64,000 nucleotides of DNA from Dreissena polymorpha (taxonomy: Eukaryota > Mollusca > Bivalvia > Myida > Dreissenidae), in the NCBI RefSeq assembly GCF_020536995.1, contig NC_068357.1, forward strand, positions 122,403,640 through 122,467,639. Reading direction: 5' to 3'. The notes under the pieces were generated by a model. That model did not search any database, was not told the DNA's origin, and worked only from the letters and a program-made list of their open reading frames with translations. Made by a program: the position numbers and the translations under genes. This document shows positions 25,899 to 38,093 of the stretch, piece after piece. Each line of letters starts with the position of its first letter. Positions within the stretch are counted from its first letter, which is position 1.

Positions 25899-27480
25899 AT
25901 GGAGACTTATGTTGAGAATGGTGCTGTTCAGATAACGATGACATCGAAAATGAGCGATACTGATTTTGGCCCAGATATTAAAACCCTAATCCCACCCTTA
26001 ACATGTGACCCTGTTGTGAATCGATTTAGTGACCCGGGCACATACTATTTGGAGATTACCTGTTTGTTCGAAATATGCAAAGCTTCCGAAATGAATATTC
26101 GTTTCGTGAGTGAACGGTTACAAAGATACCATAATATACGGTACGTGCCTTACATATACCGGTGAACGCTAATTGGTTATGCATAAACTGCGTGTACCGA
26201 TTTCAATTAACGCTGTTTCAACATGTTATATTAGTCTGGTTATTTATTTTAAATGGAAACCTGATAACTATTTCGTTTGTGTTTGTGATTTACGATGTTC
26301 AGAATCGGCAACAAGCGCTACAATCGCAAATTGATACAAACTCATATTATGAATGTTTTGTTGGAGAATTCTCAAGCCTTCTAAATTCAAAATGGAGAGA
26401 CACATTAGTAAACGAACGTCACATGGTATTATTGTATATAAATATAACATTATAAGTTGCATTTACCCTTGCGTGCTACCTACAGGAAACGAACATAGAG
26501 GAAGCCAAGAGGCTCTGGTCACATATCATAATAATTTACCTATGACGGGGTGGTGTTCGTGTTTGACGATTGTTGCAACGTAGTGATGCCGGTTAAAAGC
26601 GGAGATGCCGGGAGGTAGAGTGGCTGGCAGTTGTGTCTAAATGGTATAAATAAGAAAAGGTTCTTTTATCGGTTTTGAAGATCGATGTGCTTATCAGCAG
26701 TGGAGGAAGATGCCGGTCAATTCGCGGCGACATCAGAGTGCAGTTGAATAAGGAACGGCTAACTGAAGGATTTAGTGTCTTCATCCTCGGCCTTGCTGCC
26801 TTTGGACCAGTTGGCCACGAGAAGCAATTGGGCTTCTAGTGATATTTCAGCTACATCCTGGAGCTAAATGTTTTTATGGGATGAATATAAAATAGAAATG
26901 AGTCTTGGAAATAAAAAGACGCCATCGCTACATTCTCTTTTCATCGTGTTGCCTTGTTTTTCGATCGCTCACAATCCTAAACTTACGCGTCTTTTAATAT
27001 AGTCGGAACGAGCTTGCGCATGATCATTGAGTACTTTTTCTGAACTGAAACATGCAAAATGTCATCTCATCACTGATAGATCATTACATATTTCACATCT
27101 TCTGTCTAGCAAAATCAACACAAGATAATTCGCAACGCGCCGTTTTCGTTAACATATGTCAACCTTGCACTTAATTTAAATACCATGACTAGGTACTTGC
27201 ATAACGTAAACGTTTGATCATACTGCGATGAAGACAGTGATAAATTAGATGCTTCGTATCACTTAAAAGATAAATTCGTATTATTAAAAGTGCGTATACA
27301 TCAACATACTATGCGTAAAAATTATGTGTGCGTACGAGCGTGTTAGTAGAAATCAACACCATTTCAATATTACAATATTTAACCATTGATTTATCAAGTA
27401 AGATAAATGTGTGATATGTATAACATAAGTTAGTCAATGTTTATTATTTTAGCGGGTATTATAGCTGATTTGTTAACAGT
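25899..27480. other. Unassigned region with a GC-richer block
   Basis: From about 26500 to 26850 the base composition rises and open frames occur on both strands (for example 26593-26784 minus). None has a recognisable motif or a splice site in phase. An 88-codon plus frame at 25899-26165 (contains P-P-L-T-C-D-P-V-V-N-R-F-S-D-P-G-T-Y) has a start codon and semi-plausible composition but no known relative that I can name. Confidence 0.3.
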
Positions 27481-27529
27481 ATAAACAGAATCATCTACGT
27501 TTTTAGTGATGACATGTTGGCCTTTGAAT

Positions 27530-27690
27530 TGACGAGGGAGATTACTTTATAGGCCCCTATACCAGGATGGCGTGTTGTGTAATGCACCCAGGCTTTGTCA
27601 CCGTTTTGTAAAGGTCTATATTTTGCCTGTGTTTCTTAGTGACTCGTGTGACACTAATTGTTTCATCATCAGAACTTTTCGTTCCAGATT
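27530..27690 (-). mobile_element. Possible fossil fragment of a Ty3-like LTR retroelement (pol, integrase end)
   Basis: On the minus strand a short patch reads K-Y-R-P-L-Q-N-G-D-K-A-W-V-H-Y, resembling the segment after the catalytic core of LTR-retroelement integrases (x-L-x-x-G-D-x-V-W-V). No LTRs or other pol parts are visible nearby. It is a decayed, isolated fragment; the assignment is tentative. Confidence 0.28.
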
Positions 27691-30621
27691 CTGTTTCATT
27701 ACAATATCGTCGTGACGTTTATCCGATTAATCACAGTGAGGTAACATAATAACACATGCCTGTAATGTCAAGGCAATAGCTTCTAGGAAATTATAAAAAG
27801 GAACAAGTATACATATATTAACATGTTCATGACTTATTATGCAAGCGATATATTACAATGTCAACGAACAAAACACATATGGCAACGCATGGATTACAAT
27901 AAATATGTGAAAAGGCTATGTATTTTAGCGCTTGCCAACTCAAGCATGCAATAATGACATACACAGTCTTTGCATTAATTGTTGTTATCAAGTGGCACAC
28001 ATCATAATCTTAAAACAATAATACCAGAAAGACAAATTATACCAAAACAAAGTTTGTGTGTTCTACTCTTCCGATGAACATGGCATAGCAACCATTGGTT
28101 GGTTAGCGTGAAGATTGCGTTTAAAAATGATGTTTGTTGGTCTGACCGTTAAAATGAAATCTACATAAATTGATTGATTGATAAATCATTAACAGCCACA
28201 CCGTTGGATGTGTTGCATTGATACATAGCTATCTTTATAGTATAGAGAGCACTTAGTTTTACTTGTGTATGCCAATTGGCCTCAGCAAAATAAATTTACA
28301 TGTAAACGGGTACTAGATAAAATATCAAACTCAAAATGCATATAATGACGTTCTTTATGAAGTGTACAATCAAACGCATATTTAATAACGAATTACGAGT
28401 TTTGCAAATGTTACAGGGTACACAATAACTACTTTACAGAGGAATGAGGTTGTGTGCCAATGCACAGTACATACATTTTCACAATAGAGATTAAATATTT
28501 GATGTACGTTTAATATTGTTTTGTGGTCTGCATTTCATAAATTAGCGTCTATAAACCGTGCTTTATCGTGGTTAAGTGTGTACAATCATTTCCACAATAT
28601 GATTATTACATTATTTTGTCCATAATTCTAAAACAAACTAATTAAAACATTCGTTGTTTATATTGTGTTCATATTTGTTTCTAACTTTATATTGATGGCT
28701 GATATTATTATATTTATCCCGATATTGATTGAAAAAGTTGACAGTGAGATAAACTAAAATATACAAAACATATAAAGTATAAAAAGGTAAACTAATAAAA
28801 TTGAAAGAATAAACGTGTCATTTATAATCTTTCATTAAATTATGTCGTGTGGTTGTATATGTTTGATAAATATTTGAATACAAATACTAAACAATTATGG
28901 ATGTATGATGTTTATTTTGTTGTTTTTTTCTAATAACTAAGCTTATTATGGCATCATACAAGTTTATTAAACAATGCATCAAGATGGTCAAAAGCCAGAG
29001 TGAACATAGTAAGCATTCGGTGTTAACAAAGTAAATAGTTTATAATTCAACAAATGTATCATACATTTCAATAAATGAATAATGCATTTCACTGCAACAC
29101 AACAATACATACATGTTTTATTAAATACTGGATTATTATATTTACAACTATCGATAGTATATATGTTATTAGATATGTGTTATCAGTTCAAATTCTAATT
29201 TAGCTTATTAATTGCAACCATATATCAAACATATAATAATGTATATATGTAAGGTCTAAATGTGAAATAATGTAGAACAACTTTGAACTAACCTAAAGTT
29301 ACACCTCTCGTTCACATACGGCACATGCATATAATATTTATAAATATATATAGCAGTACGTACATTTTCAGAGTCATATGACAATAATAGAATTGCTTTC
29401 GTACATTAAGCTATCTTACAGTTAGCTGTATAAAAATGCATGTCAATAATGGCCCATGCATGTAACAATAAAATTAGCATTTGCAAATGCTTTCTATCTA
29501 TACGAAACGAAAATATAAAAGCACAAAGGCGCTGGTAACATTACTATATTTAATGAAACTGAGAAACAAACATGCAACATAGTCAAAACGTCATGTCATA
29601 TACCATAAAAAATAAGTAAATAATTAAACATCAGTTCTGAGTGAAACAGTTAAATCTTCTTTAATAGCTGTAATACAATCCAATACAATTCTTATAATAC
29701 AGCCGTTCTTTCGTTGAAATATTTAAGAACAGGCACGATATTGTAATAATATCTTTATTGAAAAGATAATGCCGACAATTGGTCAAAACAACAAAAACAA
29801 AAACAAACAAACATTAAAATACAGTTTTTACGGTATATTTAAAGCAACCGTTTTACACATACATAGGTCAACACGGAATATATGTATTTGTATCCCTTAC
29901 TAAACATGATTTGTATATGTAACAGCATATGGTGCAGCAAAGTTTTATTTTACGTTGTTAGTAATCCAATAAACTTTAGGACGGTGTCTGTAATACAATG
30001 GTATATACTGAGATCTTAATTCTTAATACATTAAACACTCTAAAATAAAGTGAAATTCATCTTCTTACACACATTACAATTGTATTCGCCTATTTGCCCA
30101 TCTTCCACTTTCTACAAACAATCTATCGGAAGAGCATCTTAATTTAAAAAAACGTATACATTTTTTTTATTTTGCACATATAAGGCTGAAATTCAAAAGT
30201 GTCGATGGTTTATATCAATTGGTTCATCTATCTCTCATTCAACTTTCGATTAAAATTATCATTTAATTCTTATCTAACATTTGACATAAATACCTTATCA
30301 TTTCTGACATCTTGAAAAAGCAATACCTCGCAAAACACATAGTTACAGGGCAATTGTCTGATGTTCTCATCAACATGGTCCAATATTTAATTATTTTAAT
30401 ATACCTGGCAGATTGACAATTAAAACGACAAAGTTCAACCTTATACACAGTCATTTTGTATTCACCTTTAACACCGAGGATTTGTTAAAAAAATTGCATA
30501 TCAACACGCTCAGCGGACACACCATTAACAAAGCCCAAAAGTTCACTTCCATAGTGAAAAATTATAAGTCTATCAAAAAGATTTAATATCTAGCTCACAG
30601 AGATATGAGTAAATTTATTTA
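27691..30621. other. Non-coding AT-rich region
   Basis: No supported gene or repeat over nearly 3 kb. The composition is strongly AT, with frequent stops on all strands. Confidence 0.45.
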
Positions 30622-30780
30622 AGAATTGAATAGCATTTTTCTGCATTTCATTGGTGTATGATCTGTCGGGAAAATTACGCCTAATTTGCATAAACGCCGA
30701 CGGCGTTTATGCATAAATTAGGTGTATTTTTCCCGACAGTTCATACACAGATAAAATGGATAAAAATGCTATTCAATTCT
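30622..30780. mobile_element. Self-complementary hairpin MITE (159 bp)
   Basis: The two halves are inverted copies of about 79 bp with almost no loop; the centre GCCGACGGC is near 30702. The outer ends are AGAATTGAATAGCATTTTT and its complement, and the inner arms share CTGTCGGGAAAA and TGCATAAACGCCG. About seven in eight positions pair. It is too short to encode anything; the flanks give no clear target duplication. Confidence 0.75.
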
Positions 30781-31189
30781 AATAATTACAACACAAAATT
30801 ATCTTAAAGCTGAATTTCTTTCGTGGTAAGGGTCATAAACGTCCTCTTTAATCTAGCGTGTTATTCTATTTTCAGGTTCGGTTTCATCTCCGTCAAACGG
30901 GTATATCGTTGAAGTTCGCGCAAAATATATAACGTCATTTCGCAATTGACAAATTAAAAACAACGCCATAAAGTTTCGCGCAAAACATAACGTCATTTTG
31001 GCAACTTGTTTATGACCAGAAAGTAGCACCATGCATATTCATGTTTAAGTTTGCATACGAAGTGGGTTCATCGGAAAATGAAAAACCGGTCACGTGAAAA
31101 AAATCATCCAATCAGAATACAGCATTCATATGAAAGTGACAGAAATTGTAATTATGTAAATATGAATTCATTTAAAAAATTGCTTTTAA
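30781..31189. other. Non-coding, internally repetitive stretch
   Basis: Two loose copies of a TTCGCGCAAAA..TAACGTCATTT motif (30917-30940 and 30975-31000) stand next to each other. Nothing else was recognised. Confidence 0.45.
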
Positions 31190-31831
31190 TGCTTGTTTCA
31201 AAGTCGTAGTATGTGCTTCCGAAAAAGAACCTCCGGGCGTAAACACGATTCCGAGATAATTCAATTTTCTTTCAGTATCAATCAGTTTACCGTTATAATA
31301 AAGTGTTTAAAAATTGCCCGCCGCCTTTTCTGAAAATAATAATTAAAGTTTTATCAGTGTTTACAATGAGTTACCAGCGCAATTTTTTTTAAGTTAATCT
31401 AAGCAAAATATCGTATTTTCTTCTGTCGTATTGCCGGAAATAATCATATCATCAGCATAAGTTAAAAGACACATTTTAAAAGCATTAACATTAATACCTT
31501 CTATTCCTTTATTTAAAAAATAAAAATAAAAATATTAGTCATTTAAATACATGGAAAATAAAAGCATGCATTCGTAGCTGTCACTTAATTACAGTTACAG
31601 TTTTTTACTTTATATCGTAATCGACTTTATTATATCCAGTATTGGACCTCGAATACTTAACATTATCAAGTTATAACATAAATAACCCCGGACAATATAG
31701 TCAAATGCCTTAGTAAAATCAATAAAAGAAAGATACAACTGCTTACCATGATTTACACGGTGCGCTATGAGACCATGTAACACAAAAATATTATCCACTG
31801 TACTCATGTGAGTCCTGAATCTCGCCTGTGC

Positions 31832-31925
<94 letters not shown>

Positions 31926-33640
31926 CAATCTGACTTCATTAACACTTCCTTTCTTGTGTAAAGGACTCACGAGACCACATGACCATGCCATCGGAAAATA
32001 ACCTAACGTAAATATTTTATTTAATTTAGCATGTAAATACTGTGTAAGTAGACTTTTTCCGTGTATAAAACAATCATTTAACTCTTGTTTGGGCTTATTT
32101 CGGTTAAAGCTTTGTTAACGATCTGAATTGATATAGGGATATTTACTTCTTCAAACATAATATTAAACTCATTTTGTTCATACCTTTCTACCAGGTGTAC
32201 AACGCCTTCATCAGGAGTAAAAACAAGCTATCCGGGGTATTCATACTGTTAAAGTAATTCTCAAAGTCTCATTTGGTAATGTTTGATGTTTATAAGCCAG
32301 CAGACTGTTTAAATACTGTCCAAAAATATTTTGGCATTTTTACATCTTGCATCTAAAAATGGTTTGGTTTGATTATTATCATAGTTTATATCATTTATAC
32401 ATCATACATCATATATATATAATATCATAAGATGGCTTAATGCAATTTTTATATTCAGTCCTACTGTTAGTTAATTACGACCGATATGTATATGTTTTAT
32501 TCTTCCTAAATACATTTAAATGTTTATAAAAAAAGTCAATCTTTTTTTCTGAGCAGTCATAAGTAAACTATCAATTGCTAGGACATGAACTTACACAATT
32601 TGGATTCTGTCTTTTCAGTTTGCGCTTGACTAAAGGGGAAACAACATCGTCAATAAAACAATTAATTGTGAAATACGTGAATCTATATTGTTTGTAGATC
32701 TTACAGCATTTTGCCATGCATGCATTTAATCAATGGCATACGCAGATGACAACATTTCTTTGTAACTATCCTTTTTTCACCATTCCAAATATATCTATGT
32801 GTCTGTTTCTGATCAACAGGCTGATTAAAAGACAATGAAAAATCAACAAAACATTGATCAGATAAAAAATTTGGATTATGCACTCAAAATTTACTTATAT
32901 ACTCAAATAAATGCGTTTTAGTTAACACAAAATCAGCAACATATGTATATTTATCGGACTCATCTTTTTTTATTCGAACATTAAGTATGCGCAAACCGGG
33001 TTGTTTACAAAACAATCAAGAAGAATTAAACCATATTTGTTAATCCGCCCTTTATCTTGCGCATAGCGCGGCATACATACGCTAGATATATAGTCGTCCG
33101 GGAAAATTCTATATTTGTAGTGTTGTTACTTTCAACAAAATCAGGCAAATCTCAAGTCACCACATACAGTTAAATAAAGCTATTTTCCCATCTTGGATTC
33201 TATGTTAATAATAAATTCTGATAATCGCTCAAATATATGGCTTTCTATATTAGCTTGGCGAGAACTACCCTCTGGGACAACGCAACATAGACAGATACAA
33301 ATAATCGCATAAAGTAATTGTTGATTCCTCAATTTTAACAAATATATAATATCATCACTTGATTTAAAAACTAATGTATATTTTCTTAAAAATTATATCC
33401 TGATTTTAACAATTATTCCACCTGAAGATTGCTTACTAGTTTTCAAGTTTTCATTTCGATTTAATTTAAAATATTCAAACCCACTTAACTGTAAACTGGT
33501 TATTTCATGTTCCTATGTTTCGGTTAAAAGTACAATATCATGAGCAAAATCATAGCAAAACAGTAATTCACGGCGACCATTCAATGACTGTGTCTATATG
33601 TGTGGTGGTCTAATTGTTTTCGCTGAATATCAATCTATTG
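31190..33640 (-). mobile_element. LINE (non-LTR retrotransposon), endonuclease plus reverse transcriptase, degraded
   Basis: Reading the minus strand from 33640 downward: an endonuclease start (D-I-V-L-L-T-E-T, about 33540), then N-K-Y-G-L-I-L-L-D (about 33040) and N-P-N-F-L-S-D-Q-C-F-V-D-F (about 32870), typical of apurinic-type LINE endonucleases. The reverse transcriptase follows: G-Y-F-P-M-A-W-S-C-G-L-V-S-P-L-H-K-K-G (about 31980), S-T-V-D-N-I-F-V-L-H-G-L and F-I-D-F-T-K-A-F-D (about 31720), and L-T-Y-A-D-D-M-I-I with the catalytic Asp pair (about 31450), ending near L-G-I-V-F-T-P-G-G-S-F-S-E. Several stops and frame changes show it is dead. No ORF1 is visible and the 3' tail is missing. 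Its 5' edge lies about 150 bp past the stop codon of the first CYYR1-like gene. The clade cannot be assigned by eye. Confidence 0.9.
31836..31920. repeat. (TA)n microsatellite inside the LINE
   Basis: About 42 TA dinucleotides replace the segment between the H-K-K-G-S and A-R-F-R motifs of the LINE reverse transcriptase, so the repeat grew or inserted after the LINE died. Confidence 0.97.
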
Positions 33641-33796
33641 TGTTTGTTATAATCTGACAAATATGTATAATATGTACTGCGTGTCACATAATTATACATA
33701 ACAACAACTTGCCTAAACTTGAAAAAAATATTTGAACAAGTACACATACAGTATTTTGAGATTTTTAGGAGCACTGACCATGATGAATAAGTCTAA

Positions 33797-36700
33797 TCAA
33801 GGCTTGAAACCCTTTTTTACCTCCTCGTATGGGGGTGGTTGCCATGACGGTGTCGGCTGAGTGGATGCTGACATGTAACCTGGCGCCGTATTGGTTGTCT
33901 GAATGGTGTATGGCTGGTTCGGTTGCTGTGCGTATGCCTTTTCTGTGCCGGGATTACCGAATACTTGTTGGCTATCTGTAAACGACAAACATAACTACAA
34001 ACATACCTAGTATTTTTTAGTTAGTATATTGATATATTTATTAATGAAACCACACAATACAAGCCTATTCTAAATGCACCATTGTGCAAAACAGCTATTT
34101 TGAATTTGTAAACTAAATATGTATAAAAGCGTGCTTCTATTTCTGAGTACAGTAGTGTTGTTATTGTTTTTCATACGCTGGTGTTATTATTGTTATTCTT
34201 TTGTCATATAAAATCATTCATATCGTTACAAAAATAACATTGTTTCTCTGTTTTGTGTATTACTTCAGGTTTAAACGCGATCCATCTATTCAGTAGCTTG
34301 ATTTACGAGATCAAGTCTTAAAAAGGATACGTAACTTACTTGTTGTTTCAAGGACATGTCCATGTTGGCCTCGTTTCCGATTCATGATACAACAGCAGAC
34401 AATCACTGTCGACAACAAAGCCATCAGACCGATAACGCCCCCAACTATTTTGCCGACAAGAAACCCAACATTTCTGGAATAACAGTCCATGTATCTCGTT
34501 AAATATAACAGGACATAAATGTACTTAGAAAAGACAATTACTGTTAGTTGATGGATTTTACATCGTTTGAAAGAAAGGCAAACATATTTAAATATGCATA
34601 CATCAAAGAAAAGACAAATCTTTTGATGCAGACATTATTTTGATATCACCTTTACATGTTTACTTAAAAAAATGACATGGAAATAATGTCACCGTAACAT
34701 GACATATCGTTACAAGTTCTGAAATTTATACTTATATAGACATAATAGAAAATTCTAAATCAGATTATAAATTTTCATCAGACTAAATGGTTCAAACAAG
34801 TTCTGATTGGGATCATACTTATGCAAGGCAGCATTGTCGTTGACGGTGCAGCATTGAGTCCTGTAGTTGACGGTGCAGCATCCCCACCTGCAGTACTGAT
34901 ACTCAGATCCAGATACGAAACACCACTCAACAGCAGAAAGCTCTGTTAATTACATATGTGGATAATGTAAATAAAAAAGTCTATAAAAGATTTGAAATTA
35001 ACAATAATGTGTTTGATTTACATATATTGCAAGACGATCGATTACGAACAATGTGTCAGGTTACGTTATTTCTCCGACTCTATAGTAGTTTGGGTTTTAC
35101 TTCAAAGGTCGGACTTTGCATTTAAGGAAAGGTGACAAAAAACTAATCAAACCGAAAAAGCATTTGATTACTGCTCCTTAAGTTTTTAACAGTCTGCGGA
35201 ACTATTACCAGATGTAAAACTGACTTGATCCAGAGTATTGTCTGTGTGCGATTTTATGTCCATTCAATGGAACAAAATCCAGAGTGTACTAATGTCCGTC
35301 ATTGCCTGGATAAAAAATACACGATAAACTAAACTTAAATTATCAATACCTGTGAGTAAATTAATGTTGTTTTACCTCCTATTATAATTGTTTATTCGTG
35401 TGGGTTTGAGTGGTCAGACTTCGTCATGTCATAACCTTTACCATTATTTTTATTTCCGATCAATACATATATATCGTTTTTCACGAGTATTGAGATATTC
35501 AAATTAATAATCGTTATCAATGATTGTATACTGTTATTTCATAAACGGGCTAACGTATTTTGCTTTTTGAATAAGAATGCTTTTCACTACATTATATTAC
35601 ATAGCACTGTATATAAATTGTTATGAATCGAAGTGCCTCATACACGTCGTCAGCATCAATACATCAGCGCACGGGTTGGTATAGGTAACCTTCCTTCATA
35701 AACACGTTATCCATTTATCGGCCATGCATGGCTGAAAGAGTGCACCTTGATCATCAAGTTGTACCGAATAGTCTTATTCAATTAATAAATTTACATTTAA
35801 AATGTTATATGATGCGAAAACAATTGTTACCGTTTTCGTTGTGAATCTTATATATAGTTTTTCATTCGGAAAATCTTCTTTAAAATGTTTGCATCAAATG
35901 AATTTGTATTGGCAGTCCATATTACACGTCCACATGTCAACATTTAAATTAATGAAACGATGACACATTGTCAACCTAACCTGAGATGCCATTTTGTTGA
36001 TATAGAAACACGTTAATTAACCATGTCTCCAAAGGAAAAGAAAGTTAACGTTGCATGTATTACTTAGCCTTCGTTAACGTTTAGCCTTCGTTAACGTTAT
36101 CTCAAGGCACATTCATTTTGTTTATCGAGCGGAGTACGAGATTGTTTGTTTTTTGTATGTTTTATTCCGCATAAGGATGACCTTGTATTCTCGTTTCGTA
36201 TCATTTCCAAAACGTGTAATATGCATTGTATTTCTGTTTGAAGTTACGTGCCAACATGTTTAAATGCTTTTATTTTAATGTTTCATTTTTAAACACATGA
36301 TCATATTTGAACTCAAAAGATTAATGAAATGAACATGTGTTTTCCAGTTTCGTGGAATATCGTTCATCGTCCTTCCTTTGACCGGTTAGCCAATGGGGGA
36401 AATGACGGACGACGATCCTCCGCCTGTCAGATATGTTGTGGTCTGCTTGGATTAGATTATACAGCTTTTCTTCTTACGACCTTGACCGAGACATCCATCT
36501 AGCGTTACTATTAGCACTTTCTTGGAAAGAGTCGCATGAAATCAATGTCATCAGCGAATCTAATGGGAGATGGGTCTGCAACCGATAATGACAGAGTTGT
36601 GGTAATCTGAAAGGGTATCCTGTATGATCTTTTGCAGGAAACGTTGGTTACAGTACACTAAATACTTTTGGTTTCAATGCTATACCCTCTAAAAACAAAA

Positions 36701-38093
36701 TCTTCATTTATTTGAAGACACAATTCTCTGTACGGACACTTGCCATGACTTTATATTTGAATATTTCTGTGTTCATGTGGTAGAAAAAACATTGTTGTAT
36801 ACTACAAATTTACTGTTTTGCTTTTAGGTTGGAGACTACATGATACTTTGACAGTTGGCGGGAAACCATCATCAACTGGAGAGATGCCGGTAAAAAGATG
36901 GCCATAAAACAGTGACCGCTGATTCGTATTGAGTTCTTTCTTACATACTGGATGACCTATTTTTTGTATTGTTTAAATCATTGCGGCTTGTGATGCTCTT
37001 TAAGGTGTCTACGCGCAAAAATTTGACTTTCCTTTTTGTTAAAGTCATTGCTTTTACATTAAATTTGTGTAGGCAATCTTTTGGTATATTGTGACCTAAA
37101 TCGATCGGTGAGTGAAGGCATCCTTAACGATCGCTCACTTATGTCATTGAAAGGTACTGCGCTGTTTCCATATATTTCTTGGATTATTAACACTATTCCT
37201 TCGTTTCATGGAATTCTGACTTATCCTACCATAGGCAATCATGCCACATGCATTCGAAATCTTTCATAAAGTCGATGCGAATGTGGAAAATCTCACGTTG
37301 GTATTGCAGGTGTGTCTCAAAGATGGCTCTGCAGTTAGGGATTTTCTCCACTGTGCTCTGAGTTCAGCCTGCTCCTTCGCCAGCAGTTTATCAGCCTTAC
37401 TTTTCAGTCGATTAGGGAAAATGCGTATTATGACTTTGCTGGGGTGACTGATTACGCTGAGGGTGCGGTAATTCTCGCATAGCTTGAGGTTGTCTTTTTC
37501 GGAAGTGGTATGAATGGATGCTTGGTTCACCACTTAGGCCACTTTTTCTTTTCCAAGATCTTCTTTCATAATGAAGGAGACTGGGGTCTGGTTGAAGTGG
37601 GCAATTAAAGAGGTGCAGCTCTCGGGTAAGGAGGTCTGTGTCAGAGTCTTCATTAATTGCTCCTCAACACACTCCTAATGGGCCTCTTATACCGTCTTTC
37701 TCACCTCCCGTTTCGTTTTCTGGTGCACTGCCCTAGAATCAAGAGTGGTTAACTTCGTAAGCCTCAACACGCGTCTTTTTTGCAGAGGTCCATGATCTTG
37801 GTCGTCATCCGTGTTTTTCATCCTGAAATGAAATCCTCTCCCTCTCTTTATCTCTTTCTCTCTTTCTCTCTCTATCTCTCAACGTCTGATCAGCGAAAAT
37901 ACATTTTTCACTCGTAACTGTGCAAATCACAATACAAATTTTTCTTGATTTAAAATCGAGAATCTGCCATATAAAACAAACACCCTTAATGTCTAAAATA
38001 TTCGTTTTAACAATATCAAATAAATTAAACACACAACTTACCGTTTAATCCGACAGCCAAAATTAAGAACATCTGCAACGTTAAAAACACCAT
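33797..38093 (-). CDS. CYYR1-like (Shisa-like/STMC6) single-pass membrane protein, gene 1
   Basis: Four coding exons, all with GT/AG borders: 38093-38042, 34942-34819, 34473-34340 and 33975-33797. They join in phases 1, 2, 1 to give 162 residues. Residues 1-17 are a signal peptide (M-V-F-L-T-L-Q-M-F-L-I-L-A-V-G). The ectodomain has six cysteines, C25-x9-C35-x3-C39-C40-x7-C48-C49, with Y-C-R-W-G-C-C and a duplicated C-C-T-V-N. Residues about 61-89 form one transmembrane helix that runs into C-C-C-I-M-N-R-K-R, a positive stop on the cytosolic side. The tail is Gln/Pro/Thr-rich and carries W-Q-P-P-P-Y-E-E; its PPPY (150-153) is a WW-domain ligand of the kind bound by NEDD4-type ubiquitin ligases. 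Layout, cysteine spacing and PPxY tail match CYYR1 and relatives, proposed transmembrane adaptors. Function here is inferred only. Intron 1 (3.1 kb) holds a dead LINE. Confidence 0.85.
36350..37800 (-). mobile_element. LINE reverse-transcriptase fragment in intron 1 of gene 1
   Basis: On the minus strand in order: K-L-C-E-N-Y-R-T-L-S-V-I-S-H-P-S-K-V-I-I-like text (37390-37490), E-Q-A-E-L-R-A-Q-W (about 37360), D-F-M-K-D-F-E-C-M-W-H-D-C-L-W (about 37230), and R-F-A-D-D-I-D-F-M (about 36560), which is the catalytic F-A-D-D motif. The order and spacing fit a non-LTR reverse transcriptase of a different lineage from the LINE at 31-33 kb. Multiple stops and frame breaks; no endonuclease part or tail recognised. 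Confidence 0.8.
37834..37880. repeat. CT-rich simple repeat
   Basis: A run of TCTC/TTTC/TATC units, almost pure pyrimidine on the plus strand. Confidence 0.9.

Noticed and set aside
25899-26165. Open frame of 88 codons on the plus strand
   Set aside because: Plausible composition but no domain, no splice sites in phase and no supporting neighbour.
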